Below, in pieces: positions 24,344 through 33,684 of a stretch of 64,000 bases of DNA (position 1 is its first letter; each line of letters starts with the position of its first letter). The stretch is taken from assembly GCF_019798055.1 (NCBI RefSeq), contig NZ_JAHOPH010000010.1:1-64000 (forward strand). The letters run 5' to 3'. This stretch comes from Salsipaludibacter albus (GTDB taxonomy: Bacteria; Actinomycetota; Nitriliruptoria; Nitriliruptorales; Nitriliruptoraceae). Both the position numbers and the translations under genes were made by a program. The notes beneath the pieces are model-generated. The model did no database searches, was not told the origin of the DNA, and was given only the letters and a program-made list of their open reading frames with translations.

Positions 24344-25957
24344 TCAGACCCGGGCCAGCCAGTCGTCGGCGACGGTCAGTCGCCGCTGGAGGTCGCCCAG
24401 CGACGCCTCCCGGACCGAGGTGATCGCGGCCTCGCGGTTCAGGGCCATGTTGACGTCGCGGTGGGCCATGCCGGTCAGCCGCACCAGCAGCTCCACCCGG
24501 TCCGAGCAGGCCTGTCGCAGCTCGTCGCGTCGCACGGTCAACGGCACCTCGTAGGTCGTCCCGTCCGTCGTGAACCGCGGGGGTGGCAGCGGCAGCTCCA
24601 CCTCGATGCCGCCGGGCTCGTCGTCGACGATCAGGTCCTCGCCGGTGCGGTCGTCGAAGACCCCGTCGGCGTCCTCCGAGGAGGTGGTCGCCGTGGCCGA
24701 GATCGCCTGGAACAACGACAGCTGGTCGTCGGGATCGTCCCGGACGGCGTCCAGCTCGACGTCGTCCTGGCGTCCGTCGTCGATCCGTCGGCGCAGGTGG
24801 TGGGTGCGGTGCTCGGCCAGGGTCGCGGCGTGGGCGCGCAACCGCGGGTCGTCGGGGACGAACCAGAAGGCCTTCTGTCGACGCTGGCCCGGCGTCCAGC
24901 GGACGACCCGGCCGACGGCCTGGCGGAAGAACAGCTCGGTGACCGTGGTCGTGGCGTGCACCCCGACCCGCAGGCGCGGGATGTCGACGCCCTCGGAGAC
25001 CATCCGCACGGCCACGATCCAGGGGTCGTCGGTCCGGGCGAACGCCGCGATCCGGTCCGACGCCGTCGGGTCGTCCGAGGTGGCCACGACCACGTCGCGG
25101 CCGTGGCGGCGTCGCAGCACGCGCGCGATCCCGTGGGCGTGCTCGACGTCGATGGCGATGACCAGCCCGGCGGCCCGCGGGTCCGACCGGCGCATCCGGG
25201 CGAGCTGCTCGTCGGCCTGGCGCAGGACGTCGGGCAGCCACTCCGAGTCCAGGCTCAGTGCCGTGCGCAGCCGCTGGCTGGCCAGCGATCGGTCGAGCTC
25301 GTCGTCGAAGGTCGCGGCCAGGTCGACACCGTCGGGCGAGGTCCACTCCATGTGGCCGTTGATCCGGGGGAAGAACACGGGTCGCACGACCCCGCCCTCC
25401 TCCAGGGCGTCGCCGTAGTCGTAGGTGTGGTCCGCGACGGCCTGGTCGAAGTCGTAGGTGACGAACGGGATGGGGTTCTGGTCGGACCGGAACGGGGTCC
25501 CCGACAGGCTCAGCCGCCACGCGGCGTCCCCGAACGCCAGGGCCACGGCGTCCCCCCACGACCGGTCCGCCCCGGCGTGGTGGATCTCGTCGAAGACCAC
25601 GGCGGCGTCGTGCAGGTGGGGCCGCATCGCCGCGGCCGCGGACGCGACCTGCTGGTAGGTCACCACCACGCCGTGGAACTCGCTGGGCCAGCCGTCGGCG
25701 GGCTGCCAGTCCACGGCCAGCTGCACGCCCAGCCGGTGCGCGGCGGTCGACCACTGCTGCTTGAGGTGCGACGTCGGTGCCACCACCACGATCCGCCGGT
25801 GCGGATGGCGGGCCAGGTCGCGGACGACGGCCGCCAGGGCGAAGGTCGTCTTGCCGGCCCCGGGCGTGGCGACGGCGAGGAAGTCGCGCCGGTCCCGGGT
25901 CTCGAAGGCGTCGAGCGCCGCCTTCTGCCACGTCCGCAGGCGCAGGCTCGTGGGCAC
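24344..25957 (-). CDS. DEAD/DEAH-box (SF2) helicase
   Basis: ATP-dependent helicase or translocase of 537 residues. The N-terminal Q-like motif LRTWQKAALDAF is followed by Walker A TPGAGKTT (about 34-41), motif Ia VVVAPTSHLKQQW, motif II FDEIHHAG (DEIH), motif III LSGTPFRS, and in the second RecA domain motifs IV-VI with VRMVSEGVDIPRLRVGV and QAVGRVVRW. The C-terminal 110 residues are acidic then helical and not recognised. GTG 25957 is chosen because AAGGA lies about 9 nt upstream and the coding character begins there. It resembles the type III restriction/ComFA-like SF2 group, but there is no nuclease or methylase beside it. Confidence 0.93.
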   Translation of the reverse strand: MPTSLRLRTWQKAALDAFETRDRRDFLAVATPGAGKTTFALAAVVRDLARHPHRRIVVVAPTSHLKQQWSTAAHRLGVQLAVDWQPADGWPSEFHGVVVTYQQVASAAAAMRPHLHDAAVVFDEIHHAGADRSWGDAVALAFGDAAWRLSLSGTPFRSDQNPIPFVTYDFDQAVADHTYDYGDALEEGGVVRPVFFPRINGHMEWTSPDGVDLAATFDDELDRSLASQRLRTALSLDSEWLPDVLRQADEQLARMRRSDPRAAGLVIAIDVEHAHGIARVLRRRHGRDVVVATSDDPTASDRIAAFARTDDPWIVAVRMVSEGVDIPRLRVGVHATTTVTELFFRQAVGRVVRWTPGQRRQKAFWFVPDDPRLRAHAATLAEHRTHHLRRRIDDGRQDDVELDAVRDDPDDQLSLFQAISATATTSSEDADGVFDDRTGEDLIVDDEPGGIEVELPLPPPRFTTDGTTYEVPLTVRRDELRQACSDRVELLVRLTGMAHRDVNMALNREAAITSVREASLGDLQRRLTVADDWLARV

Positions 25958-26123
25958 GTCGTGGAGTCCTTCGGAAGCGGTGGGGTGGGGCGCGGCGGCC
26001 GATCGCCACCGCGGCGGGCCGCCGGCGACGGGTTGCCACGGCGGTGCATCGTGGTGGCCGGGTGCGACAGGGTGCCACCCCGACCCGACGCGTGCGGGAC
26101 ACGACGGTCCCCCCGGCACGACG

Positions 26124-26159
26124 GCGGGCGGGGCCACCGGATCCGGTGGCCCCGCCCGC
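26124..26159 (-). terminator. Perfect 36-bp palindrome after the ScyD-like gene
   Basis: Two 17-nt arms (26124-26140 and 26143-26159) around a central AT form a perfect GC-rich palindrome, 20 nt past the stop of the secreted-protein gene. It is almost certainly that gene's terminator and may also insulate the helicase gene downstream. Confidence 0.85.
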
Positions 26160-26178
26160 GGGTCGTGCGTCGATCAGG

Positions 26179-27258
26179 TCACGGCGTGATCGTCACCACC
26201 GCGCCGTCCTCGGTCAGCGCCAGGATGGTCGCGTACAGCGTGCCGTCGGGGCCGATGTCGATCGCCCCGGGCAGCGGCACCTCGACGAACGGCGTGACCG
26301 AGCCGTCGGCGACGATGCTGATGCGGCTCTCGAACAGCTCGGCGACGTACACCGTGCCGTCGTCGGCCACGGCGAGGTCGACCGCGCTGCTCAGGCCACC
26401 GGCCACCATCGTGGCGTCGCCCGTCGCCGGGTCGATCCGCCACACGGACCCCGACCCGGGCAGCTCGGGTCCGCCGGGCAGGCTGGTCACCCACAGGTCG
26501 CCGTCGGGGCCGATCTCGACGTCGGTCGGGACCGCCTCGCCGTAGTAGGTCGCACCCAGCAGGCAGTCCGGCAGGCCGAAGCCCGCCAGCACCTCCTCGG
26601 TGATCAGGTTGGCGACCGGCGGCAGCACGGCCACGGTCGACACGCGGCCACGACGGTCGACGTGCACGACGTCGTTGCCGGCCGCGTCGGCCACGTACCA
26701 GCCGTCGTCGGCGATCGCGACGGCGTACGGGTGGGACTCCACGATGCCGGTGTAGGGCGGCGGGATCCCGAACTCGGGCGGGATGGTGTCCAGGCAGGCC
26801 TGGTCGACCCCCTGGAAGCTGTATGCCGCGTCGGCGTCCGGGTTGTTTGCCTCCTCGTACGCCATCGTCGAAGCGATGGTGCGCGTGGTGCCGTTCGGGC
26901 GCACGCCGTTCAGGCTGGCGTCGAGCGGTGGCGCCTCCTCGCCGGCGTTGCCGTCGAACAGCGTCTGGGTGTAGACGACCGTGCCCTTGCCGGTTGCGTC
27001 GAGTCCGGCGATCTCGCTGCCGGCCTGGTCGACCAGCGTGTGGGTGCGGCCCTTCTCGTCGATGGTGGTGAGCTGGCCCGAGAAGGCCTCGCCCACGTAG
27101 ATGGTCCCGTCGTCACCGACCGCCAGTCCGAGCGGGCCGACGAGCCCGCCGGCGATCGGCTCCGAGACGACTGGGTCGGCGCTGGCGGGAAGTGCCCCCG
27201 CCAGCAGTGAGACCGCGACGAGTGACGTCACGGCCGTGGTGCGAATACGCGCATGCAT
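26179..27258 (-). CDS. Secreted ScyD/ScyE-family beta-propeller protein
   Basis: A 359-residue exported protein. A Sec signal peptide (TTAVTSLVAVSLLAGALPASA, cleavage near residue 27) is followed by NHL/SMP-30-like propeller repeats such as GPLGLAVGDDGTIYVGEAF, HPYAVAIADDGWYVADAAGNDVVHVD, PTDVEIGPDGDLWVTSLPG, AVDLAVADDGTVYVAELF and AIDIGPDGTLYATI. It matches the ScyD/ScyE family, named from cyanobacterial scytonemin clusters but widespread as secreted proteins in actinobacteria and of unknown role. ATG 27258 is chosen for the AGGAAA 5-6 nt upstream. It is a monocistronic unit with its own terminator. Confidence 0.92.
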   Translation of the reverse strand: MHARIRTTAVTSLVAVSLLAGALPASADPVVSEPIAGGLVGPLGLAVGDDGTIYVGEAFSGQLTTIDEKGRTHTLVDQAGSEIAGLDATGKGTVVYTQTLFDGNAGEEAPPLDASLNGVRPNGTTRTIASTMAYEEANNPDADAAYSFQGVDQACLDTIPPEFGIPPPYTGIVESHPYAVAIADDGWYVADAAGNDVVHVDRRGRVSTVAVLPPVANLITEEVLAGFGLPDCLLGATYYGEAVPTDVEIGPDGDLWVTSLPGGPELPGSGSVWRIDPATGDATMVAGGLSSAVDLAVADDGTVYVAELFESRISIVADGSVTPFVEVPLPGAIDIGPDGTLYATILALTEDGAVVTITP

Positions 27259-27476
27259 GGTGGTTTCCTGCATCCGGGCACGGCTCGACCGTGGGCATCT
27301 GGCGCCCCTCGATGGTCCCCGCGCAAGCCCCGTGGTCCCCCTTGGACCCCGGTCCGCCCCATGGCAGACGGAGGAATGCTAACCACACGATCGTCAAGTT
27401 TGCACCTGCGCCCGGCCGTTTCGTGCGCCTCGCGCCCGGCCCGGTCCGGTCGGTCGGCAGCGAGACGGCACGCGTC

Positions 27477-28715
27477 TCAGCCGGCCAGGATCGCCTCGGC
27501 GGTGCGCCGCCCCGACACCAGCGCGCCCTGCAGCGAGGCGGTGTCACGGTGGTCGCCACACACCCACGTCGTGGCGTCGACGCGGACCGGGCGACGAAGC
27601 GTCACGAGGTCCTGCGGCTGCATGCGGGGCTGGGCGTGGGGGATGCGGTCGATCCGCAGTCGCTCCCAGTCGTCGACCTCGCCACCCCACCAGCCCCGCA
27701 ACTGGGACCGGACCCGCTCGTCCAGGCGGTCGTCGCCGTCGTCGGGGATGCCGGTGACCGAGACCGACACCAGGTGGCGGCCGGGGGGTGCGTACTCCGG
27801 CGCGACGTCGCTCATCACGGCCGCGGTCGTGACCAGGCCACCCTCGCCGTCCAGCACCAGGTGTGGCGCACCGATCGGCGATCGGTCGGCCGCCCAGTAC
27901 AGGGTCACCCCGCCCCGGTCGGCCGTGAGCACCTCGGTGCGTCCGTCGAGCAGCGCCGCCGCCGCGGGTGCCTCGGTCGCGACCACGACGTGGTCGGCCG
28001 TGACCCGGTCGTCGTCGACCAGCACGGCCCGGTCCTCCACGGCGGTGACGGGGGTGGACAGTCGGACGGCCCCGGGTGGCAGGGCGGCCGCGACCTGCTC
28101 GGGCAGGCGCTGCATGCCGCCGGCGGGCACCGCGACCTCGCCGTCGAAGAAGGACCGGAAGACCAGTTCGACGAACCGGCTGGACGTGGTCATGTCCGGG
28201 TCGAAGAACGTGCCCGCCACGAACGGTGCCAGGAACGAGCGGACGAGGCGATCCGAGAACCGTCGACGCCGGAACAGCTCCGCGGCGGTGGTCTGGGGGT
28301 CGGTCGCGAGCGCGTGGCCCGCACGGTCCTGCAGGCGGACCCGCCAGGCCAGCAGGGCCAACGCGTCCAGTGGGGTCGCCACGCCCAGGGCGGCCAGTGC
28401 CGACCGGGGCTCGCGGGTCGGGTCCGCGAGTCGCCGGAACCGTCCGTCGCGCCACACGGTCACCCCGGGCGAGAACGTCCGCAGGTCCAGCGCGTCCAGG
28501 TCGATGTCGGACTGCAGCTCCGGGTAGCCGGTCAGCAGCACCTGGAAGCCACGGTCCAGTCGGAACCCGTCGACCTCGTCGGTGCGGACCCGGCCACCGA
28601 CGGCGTCGCCGGCCTCGAGCACCGTGACCGATCGCCCGGCCCGGACCAGGTGGCGGGCACAGTTGAGGCCGGCCAGCCCAGCCCCGACGACGACGACGTC
28701 GTGGTCGGCGCTCAC
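27477..28715 (-). CDS. FAD-dependent amine oxidase/phytoene-desaturase-like oxidoreductase
   Basis: A 412-residue flavoprotein of the NAD(P)-binding/amine oxidase fold. The FAD ADP-binding motif VVVVGAGLAGLNCARHL is at the extreme N-terminus, followed by the VLEAGDAVGGRVRTD segment typical of monoamine oxidase, phytoene desaturase and protoporphyrinogen oxidase. GGMQRLPEQVAAAL lies in the middle, and the C-terminal FAD site is WVCGDHRDTASLQGALVSGRRTA. The substrate is unknown. Start GTG 28715 puts the first beta strand at residue 6; no clear SD. It is divergent from the LLM oxidoreductase. Confidence 0.9.
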   Translation of the reverse strand: MSADHDVVVVGAGLAGLNCARHLVRAGRSVTVLEAGDAVGGRVRTDEVDGFRLDRGFQVLLTGYPELQSDIDLDALDLRTFSPGVTVWRDGRFRRLADPTREPRSALAALGVATPLDALALLAWRVRLQDRAGHALATDPQTTAAELFRRRRFSDRLVRSFLAPFVAGTFFDPDMTTSSRFVELVFRSFFDGEVAVPAGGMQRLPEQVAAALPPGAVRLSTPVTAVEDRAVLVDDDRVTADHVVVATEAPAAAALLDGRTEVLTADRGGVTLYWAADRSPIGAPHLVLDGEGGLVTTAAVMSDVAPEYAPPGRHLVSVSVTGIPDDGDDRLDERVRSQLRGWWGGEVDDWERLRIDRIPHAQPRMQPQDLVTLRRPVRVDATTWVCGDHRDTASLQGALVSGRRTAEAILAG

Positions 28716-28904
28716 GATGGGGTGCTCGACGTGGGGGAGTTCGGTGGGTGCGGCACGATCTCCTCGATCATCCGGTCGGTCGTCGCGGGGACGTCCCGGC
28801 AGGCTATGCCCCGGGCCCCCGGCCCGGCCGACCACCGGCCGGGGTCCTGCGTCGGTCGAGCCGGCGTGGTTGCATCGACGGCCCGACCGACGAGGAGCTC
28901 CCAC

Positions 28905-29831
28905 GTGCGCGTGAACCTGATGATCGAGGGCCAGGAGTCGGTCACGTGGGACCAGTGGCGGGCGCTGGCCACGGCCACCGAGGAGGCCGGCCTCGAGGGA
29001 CTGTTCCGCTCGGACCACTACCAGTCGGTCATGGGCGTCGACCAGCGCAGCTCCCTGGACGCCTGGGCGACCCTGGCAGCGCTTGGTCCGCTGACCGACG
29101 GCATCCGGCTGGGGACGATGGTCAGCCCGACCTCGTTCCGGCACCCGTCGGTGCTGGCGAAGCTGGCCGTGACCGCCGACCACACCTCCGGCGGTCGCGT
29201 CGAGCTGGGCCTGGGCGCTGGCTGGCACGAGATCGAGCACGTCACCCACGGGTTCCCCTTCCACGACGTCGGGACCCGGTTCGACGTCTTCGAGGAGCAG
29301 CTCGAGATCATCGCCCGTCAGCTGGGAGGTGAGTCGTTCGCGTTCTCGGGCGAGCACTACGAGCTGCACGACTCGCGGCCCCTCCCCGGCCCGGTCCAGG
29401 AGCGCCTGCCCATCATCATCGGTGGCAGTGCCAAGCCCCGCACCGTGCGCAATGCCGTTGCCTGGGCGGACGAGTACAACACGGTGGCGCCGACCCTCGA
29501 GCAGGTCCGTGAGCGGCGGGCGGCGATCACCGCGGCCAGCGAGGAGGCAGGACGTGACCCGCTGCCGTTGTCGGTCATGACCGGGTGCCTGCTCGGCGAG
29601 GACGAGTCCGAGGTGGCCGACCGTGCCGCCCGGTTGCTGGAGCGCGACGGCGGTGGCGACGACGTCGAGGCATGGCTGCAGGAGCGCCGCGCGACGTGGG
29701 TGGTCGGCACGGTCGAGCAGGCCGCCGAACGACTCGTGGACCTCGAGGAGGCCGGGGTCTCACGGGTCATGCTGCAGAACCTGCTGCACGACGACCTCGA
29801 CATGGTGGCCCTGATGGGGCGCCTGGGCTGA
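28905..29831 (+). CDS. LLM-class F420-dependent oxidoreductase (luciferase-like)
   Basis: A 308-residue TIM-barrel enzyme of the luciferase-like family, in the actinobacterial subgroup that usually uses coenzyme F420 (TIGR03560-like). Visible features are RVNLMIEGQESVTWDQW at the start, GLFRSDHYQS, GTMVSPTSFRHPSVLAKLAVTADHTSGGRVELGLGAGW, EEQLEIIARQL, and the RLPIIIGGSAKPRTVRNAVAWADEYN phosphate-binding region. It probably transfers hydride to or from a small organic substrate. GTG 28905 has GAGGAG 7 nt upstream. The 189-bp region to the divergent FAD gene must hold both promoters. Confidence 0.93.
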   Translation: MRVNLMIEGQESVTWDQWRALATATEEAGLEGLFRSDHYQSVMGVDQRSSLDAWATLAALGPLTDGIRLGTMVSPTSFRHPSVLAKLAVTADHTSGGRVELGLGAGWHEIEHVTHGFPFHDVGTRFDVFEEQLEIIARQLGGESFAFSGEHYELHDSRPLPGPVQERLPIIIGGSAKPRTVRNAVAWADEYNTVAPTLEQVRERRAAITAASEEAGRDPLPLSVMTGCLLGEDESEVADRAARLLERDGGGDDVEAWLQERRATWVVGTVEQAAERLVDLEEAGVSRVMLQNLLHDDLDMVALMGRLG

Positions 29832-29857
29832 TCCCGGGGCATCCGTGGCCGGAGTGG

Positions 29858-30388
29858 TCAGCCGCGTTGGCTCAGCAGCACGTTGAGCACGACCTCGGCC
29901 TCCTCGGGCCCCTCCTGGGTGACCAGCTGGAGCTCGAGCTCGTCCCGCACCCAGGTCGCCGCGGCGCCGTCGCCCCTGGGCTGCACGTCCTCGACCACGT
30001 CCCAGCCGGCGTCGGCCAACTCGGGGAGGAAGAAGCGCTCGAACACGGCCTCGGGGTCGTCGTCCTGGACCCGGAACGTCTGTTGGATCGTGGTGCCCTC
30101 GGTGACCGGCGGGCCGGAGGGAGCTGCCCCCGACGGCAGCGGCAGCTCGGCCAGCGTGTTGCTCAGGACGCTGTTGGGCAGCGGGCTCGCGGCCGACGCC
30201 TCGGGGTCCTCCGGGACGTCCTCGGTCGGCAGGGGCGTGGCGGGTGTCGTCGGTGCCGCACTGGTGGCGGCGTCCGTCGTCATGGGCGTCGGGGTGGCGT
30301 CCTCGTCGTCGGCGGAGGTGGAGCAGGCGGCGACCAGCACGGCGCAGGTCGCGACGCAGGCGATCCTGCGGATGGACGGAGCGGGCAT
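29858..30388 (-). CDS. Secreted lipoprotein, function unknown
   Basis: A 176-residue predicted lipoprotein. Signal peptide RRIACVATCAVLVAACSTS has lipobox VAAC, with the acylated Cys at about 22. A Thr/Pro/Ala/Asp-rich spacer (about 25-75) leads to a C-terminal globular domain (TIQQTFRVQDDDPEAVFERFFLPELADAGWDVVE and onward) with an alpha/beta pattern. I do not recognise the family. ATG 30388 is chosen because it begins directly before the signal peptide; an upstream in-frame ATG (30445) would bury it. It is tail-to-tail with the LLM gene. Confidence 0.82.
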   Translation of the reverse strand: MPAPSIRRIACVATCAVLVAACSTSADDEDATPTPMTTDAATSAAPTTPATPLPTEDVPEDPEASAASPLPNSVLSNTLAELPLPSGAAPSGPPVTEGTTIQQTFRVQDDDPEAVFERFFLPELADAGWDVVEDVQPRGDGAAATWVRDELELQLVTQEGPEEAEVVLNVLLSQRG

Positions 30389-30493
30389 GGATGGTCTCTC
30401 GGGTGGAGGCTCGGCTGGCTCCCCAACGACGGTATGGGCGTCCATGCGGCGCCCGGGGCCCGATCGTGGGGGTTCGCGCCATCCGGCGGGGCG

Positions 30494-31642
30494 TCAGCCA
30501 CCCAGGAAGGCCGTCAGCTCGGCCTCGTAGGCCGTCGGGTCCACGTTCCAGCCCCGGATGTGGCCCCCCGCGTAGGTCAGGACCGTCACCTGGTCGGGGT
30601 CCTCCAGCCCGAGCTGGCCGGTCGGTTCGTCCGGGACGGTGTGGTCGTCGTCGCCGTGCCAGGCAAGGATCGGCATGTCCATCTCGGCGAGCGCGTCGAC
30701 GTGCTCGAGGTTGTCGAAGTCGGGTCCGCCCCGCAGTTCCGAGATCAGCTTCGTCGACACCAGCAACGGCCCGATGACCGGCTCCGGGATGCCGCGCTCG
30801 GCCGCCTGCAGTTCCAGCGTCGCCTGGATCGACAGCAGCGGGGAGTCCAGCACCGTGCGGGTGACGACCTCCGTCCCCGTGCACCGGCGCAGGCACGCGG
30901 CCACCACGCTGCCACCCTGGCTGTAGCCGTACAGGGTCACGGTCTCGACCTCGCGGTTCGCGGTGAGCCAGTCCAGCCAGGCCTGCAGGTCCTCCCACTC
31001 GCTGTCCCCGTAGTGCCCGAAGCCGTCCGGCGATTCCATGGCCTCGTTGTCGTTGCGGTAGGTGATCGACAGTGCGGAGTGGCCGAGGTCGCCGACCACC
31101 GTCCCGACCGTGCGCAGCGCGGTGGTGGGGGAGCCGCCCCGTCCGTGCACGTAGACGACCCAGTCGTCGGCTGCCTCGCCCGTGCCGGTGAACTCCCAGC
31201 CGGGGAGGTCGCCGAGTGGTCCGGGCGCGGTCACCTCGGTGACCGGCAGGCCGGTCGTCGTCGGGTCGTCGGGCCAGGCGTAGCTGTCCATGCTCCCGCG
31301 CTCGCCGGCCCCGGGCCAGCCGCCGGTCACCAGCTCACCGGTGCGCTCGACCTCGTCGCCGTCGATGGCCACCGGGGGGCCGGACAGGCGCACGTACCCC
31401 TCGGCGCCGTCGAAGCCCACGACCTCGTCGGCGCGCAGGTCGTCGACGGCCCAGTCCGGCGCCTCGTCGGTCGGTCGCAGGGTCAGGGTGTCCTCGCCGC
31501 TGTCGACCACCTCGATCGTGCGCGGCTCGGGATCGTCGCTGACCGCCGGCAGCAGTTGCGTGCTGTAGTACCAGCCACCCACGACCAGCAGGAGCAGGGC
31601 GATCACGGCGAGGTTGAGCACCAGCTTGAGCAGGGTTCGCAT
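30494..31642 (-). CDS. Membrane-anchored alpha/beta hydrolase
   Basis: A 382-residue protein with one N-terminal membrane helix (about 5-24) and an extracytoplasmic alpha/beta-hydrolase domain. The oxyanion region is VVYVHGRGGSP, the nucleophile elbow GYSQGGS, the acid Asp in LAWHGDDDHTVP, and the catalytic His in YAGGHIRGW. All parts of the Ser-Asp-His triad are thus visible. It is probably a cell-surface esterase, lipase or peptidase. ATG 31642 begins just before the anchor. It is divergent from a MarR gene, with a 13-bp inverted repeat in the shared upstream region. Confidence 0.92.
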   Translation of the reverse strand: MRTLLKLVLNLAVIALLLLVVGGWYYSTQLLPAVSDDPEPRTIEVVDSGEDTLTLRPTDEAPDWAVDDLRADEVVGFDGAEGYVRLSGPPVAIDGDEVERTGELVTGGWPGAGERGSMDSYAWPDDPTTTGLPVTEVTAPGPLGDLPGWEFTGTGEAADDWVVYVHGRGGSPTTALRTVGTVVGDLGHSALSITYRNDNEAMESPDGFGHYGDSEWEDLQAWLDWLTANREVETVTLYGYSQGGSVVAACLRRCTGTEVVTRTVLDSPLLSIQATLELQAAERGIPEPVIGPLLVSTKLISELRGGPDFDNLEHVDALAEMDMPILAWHGDDDHTVPDEPTGQLGLEDPDQVTVLTYAGGHIRGWNVDPTAYEAELTAFLGG

Positions 31643-31730
31643 GCCAGGTCCCGACCGGTCGCGGCCCGGTCGGTTCGTGGTGCCCCCCCGGGTGTGATGG
31701 AGGATGCCCGCACGACGGCCCGCTGGCAAC

Positions 31731-31790
31731 GCGATCGCCCGTGCCGACTGCCCGGGTCCGCGGCGACCTGTCCCTGTCACGGGCGATCGC
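31731..31790. promoter_or_regulatory. 13-bp inverted repeat upstream of the MarR gene
   Basis: Perfect arms GCGATCGCCCGTG (31731-31743) and its complement (31778-31790), 34 nt apart, in the divergent region between the hydrolase and marR-like genes. Each arm contains GCGATCGC. TAGGGT at 31799-31804 is a plausible -10 for marR, placing the transcript start within 1-2 nt of its ATG. The repeat could be the regulator's operator or a mobile palindromic element. Confidence 0.55.
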
Positions 31791-31812
31791 GCGACGGCTA
31801 GGGTCGGTCGGC

Positions 31813-32298
31813 ATGGACGATCCTCGGTGGCTCAGTGGGGAGCAGCTGCGTGCGTGGCGGCTGCTCGCCTCCGTGCTCGCCCTGCTCCCGGGTGAGCTCG
31901 AGGGGCCGCTCGCGCGTCATGGCCTGAACTACTACGAGTACTCGGTGATGGCCGGGCTGTCGGACCAGCCGGACCGGTCCCTGCGGATGTCGCAGCTGGC
32001 CGAGTGGTCCAACGGATCGCTGTCGCGGTTGTCCCACGTCGTGTCACGGCTGGAGAAGCGCGGGCTGGTCTGTCGTCGCCCCTGTCCCGAGGACGGCCGG
32101 GTGACCCTGGCGCAGTTGACCGACGACGGCATGGCGTTGATGGAGCAGGCCGCGCCCGACCACGTCGCGTCGGTCCGCCACCTGGTCTTCGACGTGCTCG
32201 ACGACGACCAGGTCGCCGAGCTCGACCGGATCTGCTCGGCGATCACCCACCGGATCGGATTCGACGAGCCGCCACCGTGGGCGACGGATCGCAGCTGA
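31813..32298 (+). CDS. MarR-family transcriptional regulator
   Basis: A 161-residue winged-helix regulator with the MarR order: N-terminal dimerisation helix, LNYYEYSVMAGLSDQPDRSLRMSQLAEWSNGSLSRLSHVVSRLEKRGLVCRRPCPEDGRVTLAQLTDDG (about 40-115, HTH plus wing), and a C-terminal helix. ATG 31813 lies 9 nt after a TAGGGT hexamer with no SD, so translation from a leaderless mRNA is plausible. Likely targets are itself or the divergent hydrolase gene (inference). Confidence 0.92.
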   Translation: MDDPRWLSGEQLRAWRLLASVLALLPGELEGPLARHGLNYYEYSVMAGLSDQPDRSLRMSQLAEWSNGSLSRLSHVVSRLEKRGLVCRRPCPEDGRVTLAQLTDDGMALMEQAAPDHVASVRHLVFDVLDDDQVAELDRICSAITHRIGFDEPPPWATDRS

Positions 32299-32316
32299 CC
32301 CCCGTGCCGACGTCGG

Positions 32317-33684
32317 TCAGGCCGCCACGGACGGGCGGGCCGGCGCTCGCAAGTCCTCGACGGCGGTGGGGAGGTCCGTCGGTGGTTCGAGCAACGGACC
32401 GTGCCGCCACCGTCGCAGCCAGTCGCCGATCGTGGCGACCGCCCGTCGTCGCGACGGCATGAACCAGTGGAAGAACCCCCATCGGGCCAGCCACCCGACC
32501 CAGCCGGTCAAGGTGACCCCGTACAGCTCGACCGCACCACGTCCGACCCCCAGGCTCGCAGCCTGCCCGAGCCCGGGGAAGCGGAACCGGCGGACGCGGC
32601 GGCCGAGGATCGTGCGGGCGATGTTGTCGCCCACCCGCACCCCGTGCTTGATCGCCCACAGGGCGTTGGGAGGGCACGGCCGGCCGTGCAGGACGTGCGG
32701 GACGGCCGCGGCGTCGCCGCCGGCCCACACGCCCGCGACCGAGGTCCGGAGCCACGCGTCGGTGACCATCCGCCCCCGGGTGTCACGCACGACGGACTCC
32801 GTCCCGGCCAGGGGGACCATCACCTGCCCGACCGTGGACAGCACGGTCCCGGCCGGCACGAGCTCGTCCCCGAGCAGCGCGCCGGTGCGCGTGACCCGCT
32901 CCAGGCGCGTGTCCGGACGGACCTCCACCCCCAGGTCGACCAGCTGGCGGGCGGCGTAGTCCGCGAGTCGGTCGAAGCGCGGGCGGACCTCCGGCAGCAG
33001 CGTGGGTCCGGCATGGGCGAGGACGACCCGGGCGGGCGTGGTCGCCAGCACCGGGTGGTCGGCCTCCGCCGCCCGGAACCGGGCGGCGACCGCCGCGGCC
33101 ATCTCGACACCGGCGAACCCGCCCCCGGCGACGACCACCGTCAGCAGTCGGCGTCGTTCCTCCTCGTCGGTCGTGTCGGCCGCGCGCGCCACCACGTCGT
33201 GGAGGTGGAGGTCGGTCGCCCGCAGTGCGTGCTCGCCCTTGACCGAGTGACCGTGCTCGACCAGTCCCGGAAGGCTGGTGGCGTCGACCGACCCGACGCC
33301 GACCAGCAGGTGGTCGAAGGCCAGCGTGCGACGTCCGTGCCCAGTCGCGACCGTGACGGTGCGCGCCGCGAGGTCGACCCCTCGAGCGGTGCCGTGGACC
33401 AGCCGGGCGCCCGGCACGAGCTCGGCCAGCGGGGTACGGGTCCGGTCGTGGGAGACCAGGCCGGCCAGCACCTCGCCGGTCCAGCCGTGGAAGGCGTGGG
33501 TCGTGCTGGCCGACACGACGGTGATCCGCACCCGTCCCGCCCGCAGGTGGCGTCGGAGTCGACGCGCGAGCGCACGATGGCCCCACACGGCGGTGTAGCC
33601 GCCGCCGAGCACGACCACTTCGACCGGGTCCCCGGGGGTGGGGGCGGGGACGGGGACCGGTCGGGACGCGAGGCTGGCGGTCAT
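32317..33684 (-). CDS. NADH dehydrogenase type II-like FAD oxidoreductase
   Basis: A 455-residue two-dinucleotide-fold flavoprotein similar to NDH-2/sulfide:quinone reductase. The FAD motif VVLGGGYTAVWGHRAL is at the start, NAD motif VVVAGGGFAGVEMAAAVA is in the middle, and the second FAD motif VWAGGDAAAVPH follows. The C-terminal region (VGWLARWGFFHWFMPSRRR) is amphipathic and could attach to the membrane. It lacks an SQR-type redox-active Cys pair, favouring NAD(P)H:acceptor activity. Its ATG overlaps the stop of the acyl-ACP-reductase-like gene by 1 nt (TGATG), so the two are coupled and may share a pathway. Confidence 0.9.
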   Translation of the reverse strand: MTASLASRPVPVPAPTPGDPVEVVVLGGGYTAVWGHRALARRLRRHLRAGRVRITVVSASTTHAFHGWTGEVLAGLVSHDRTRTPLAELVPGARLVHGTARGVDLAARTVTVATGHGRRTLAFDHLLVGVGSVDATSLPGLVEHGHSVKGEHALRATDLHLHDVVARAADTTDEEERRRLLTVVVAGGGFAGVEMAAAVAARFRAAEADHPVLATTPARVVLAHAGPTLLPEVRPRFDRLADYAARQLVDLGVEVRPDTRLERVTRTGALLGDELVPAGTVLSTVGQVMVPLAGTESVVRDTRGRMVTDAWLRTSVAGVWAGGDAAAVPHVLHGRPCPPNALWAIKHGVRVGDNIARTILGRRVRRFRFPGLGQAASLGVGRGAVELYGVTLTGWVGWLARWGFFHWFMPSRRRAVATIGDWLRRWRHGPLLEPPTDLPTAVEDLRAPARPSVAA

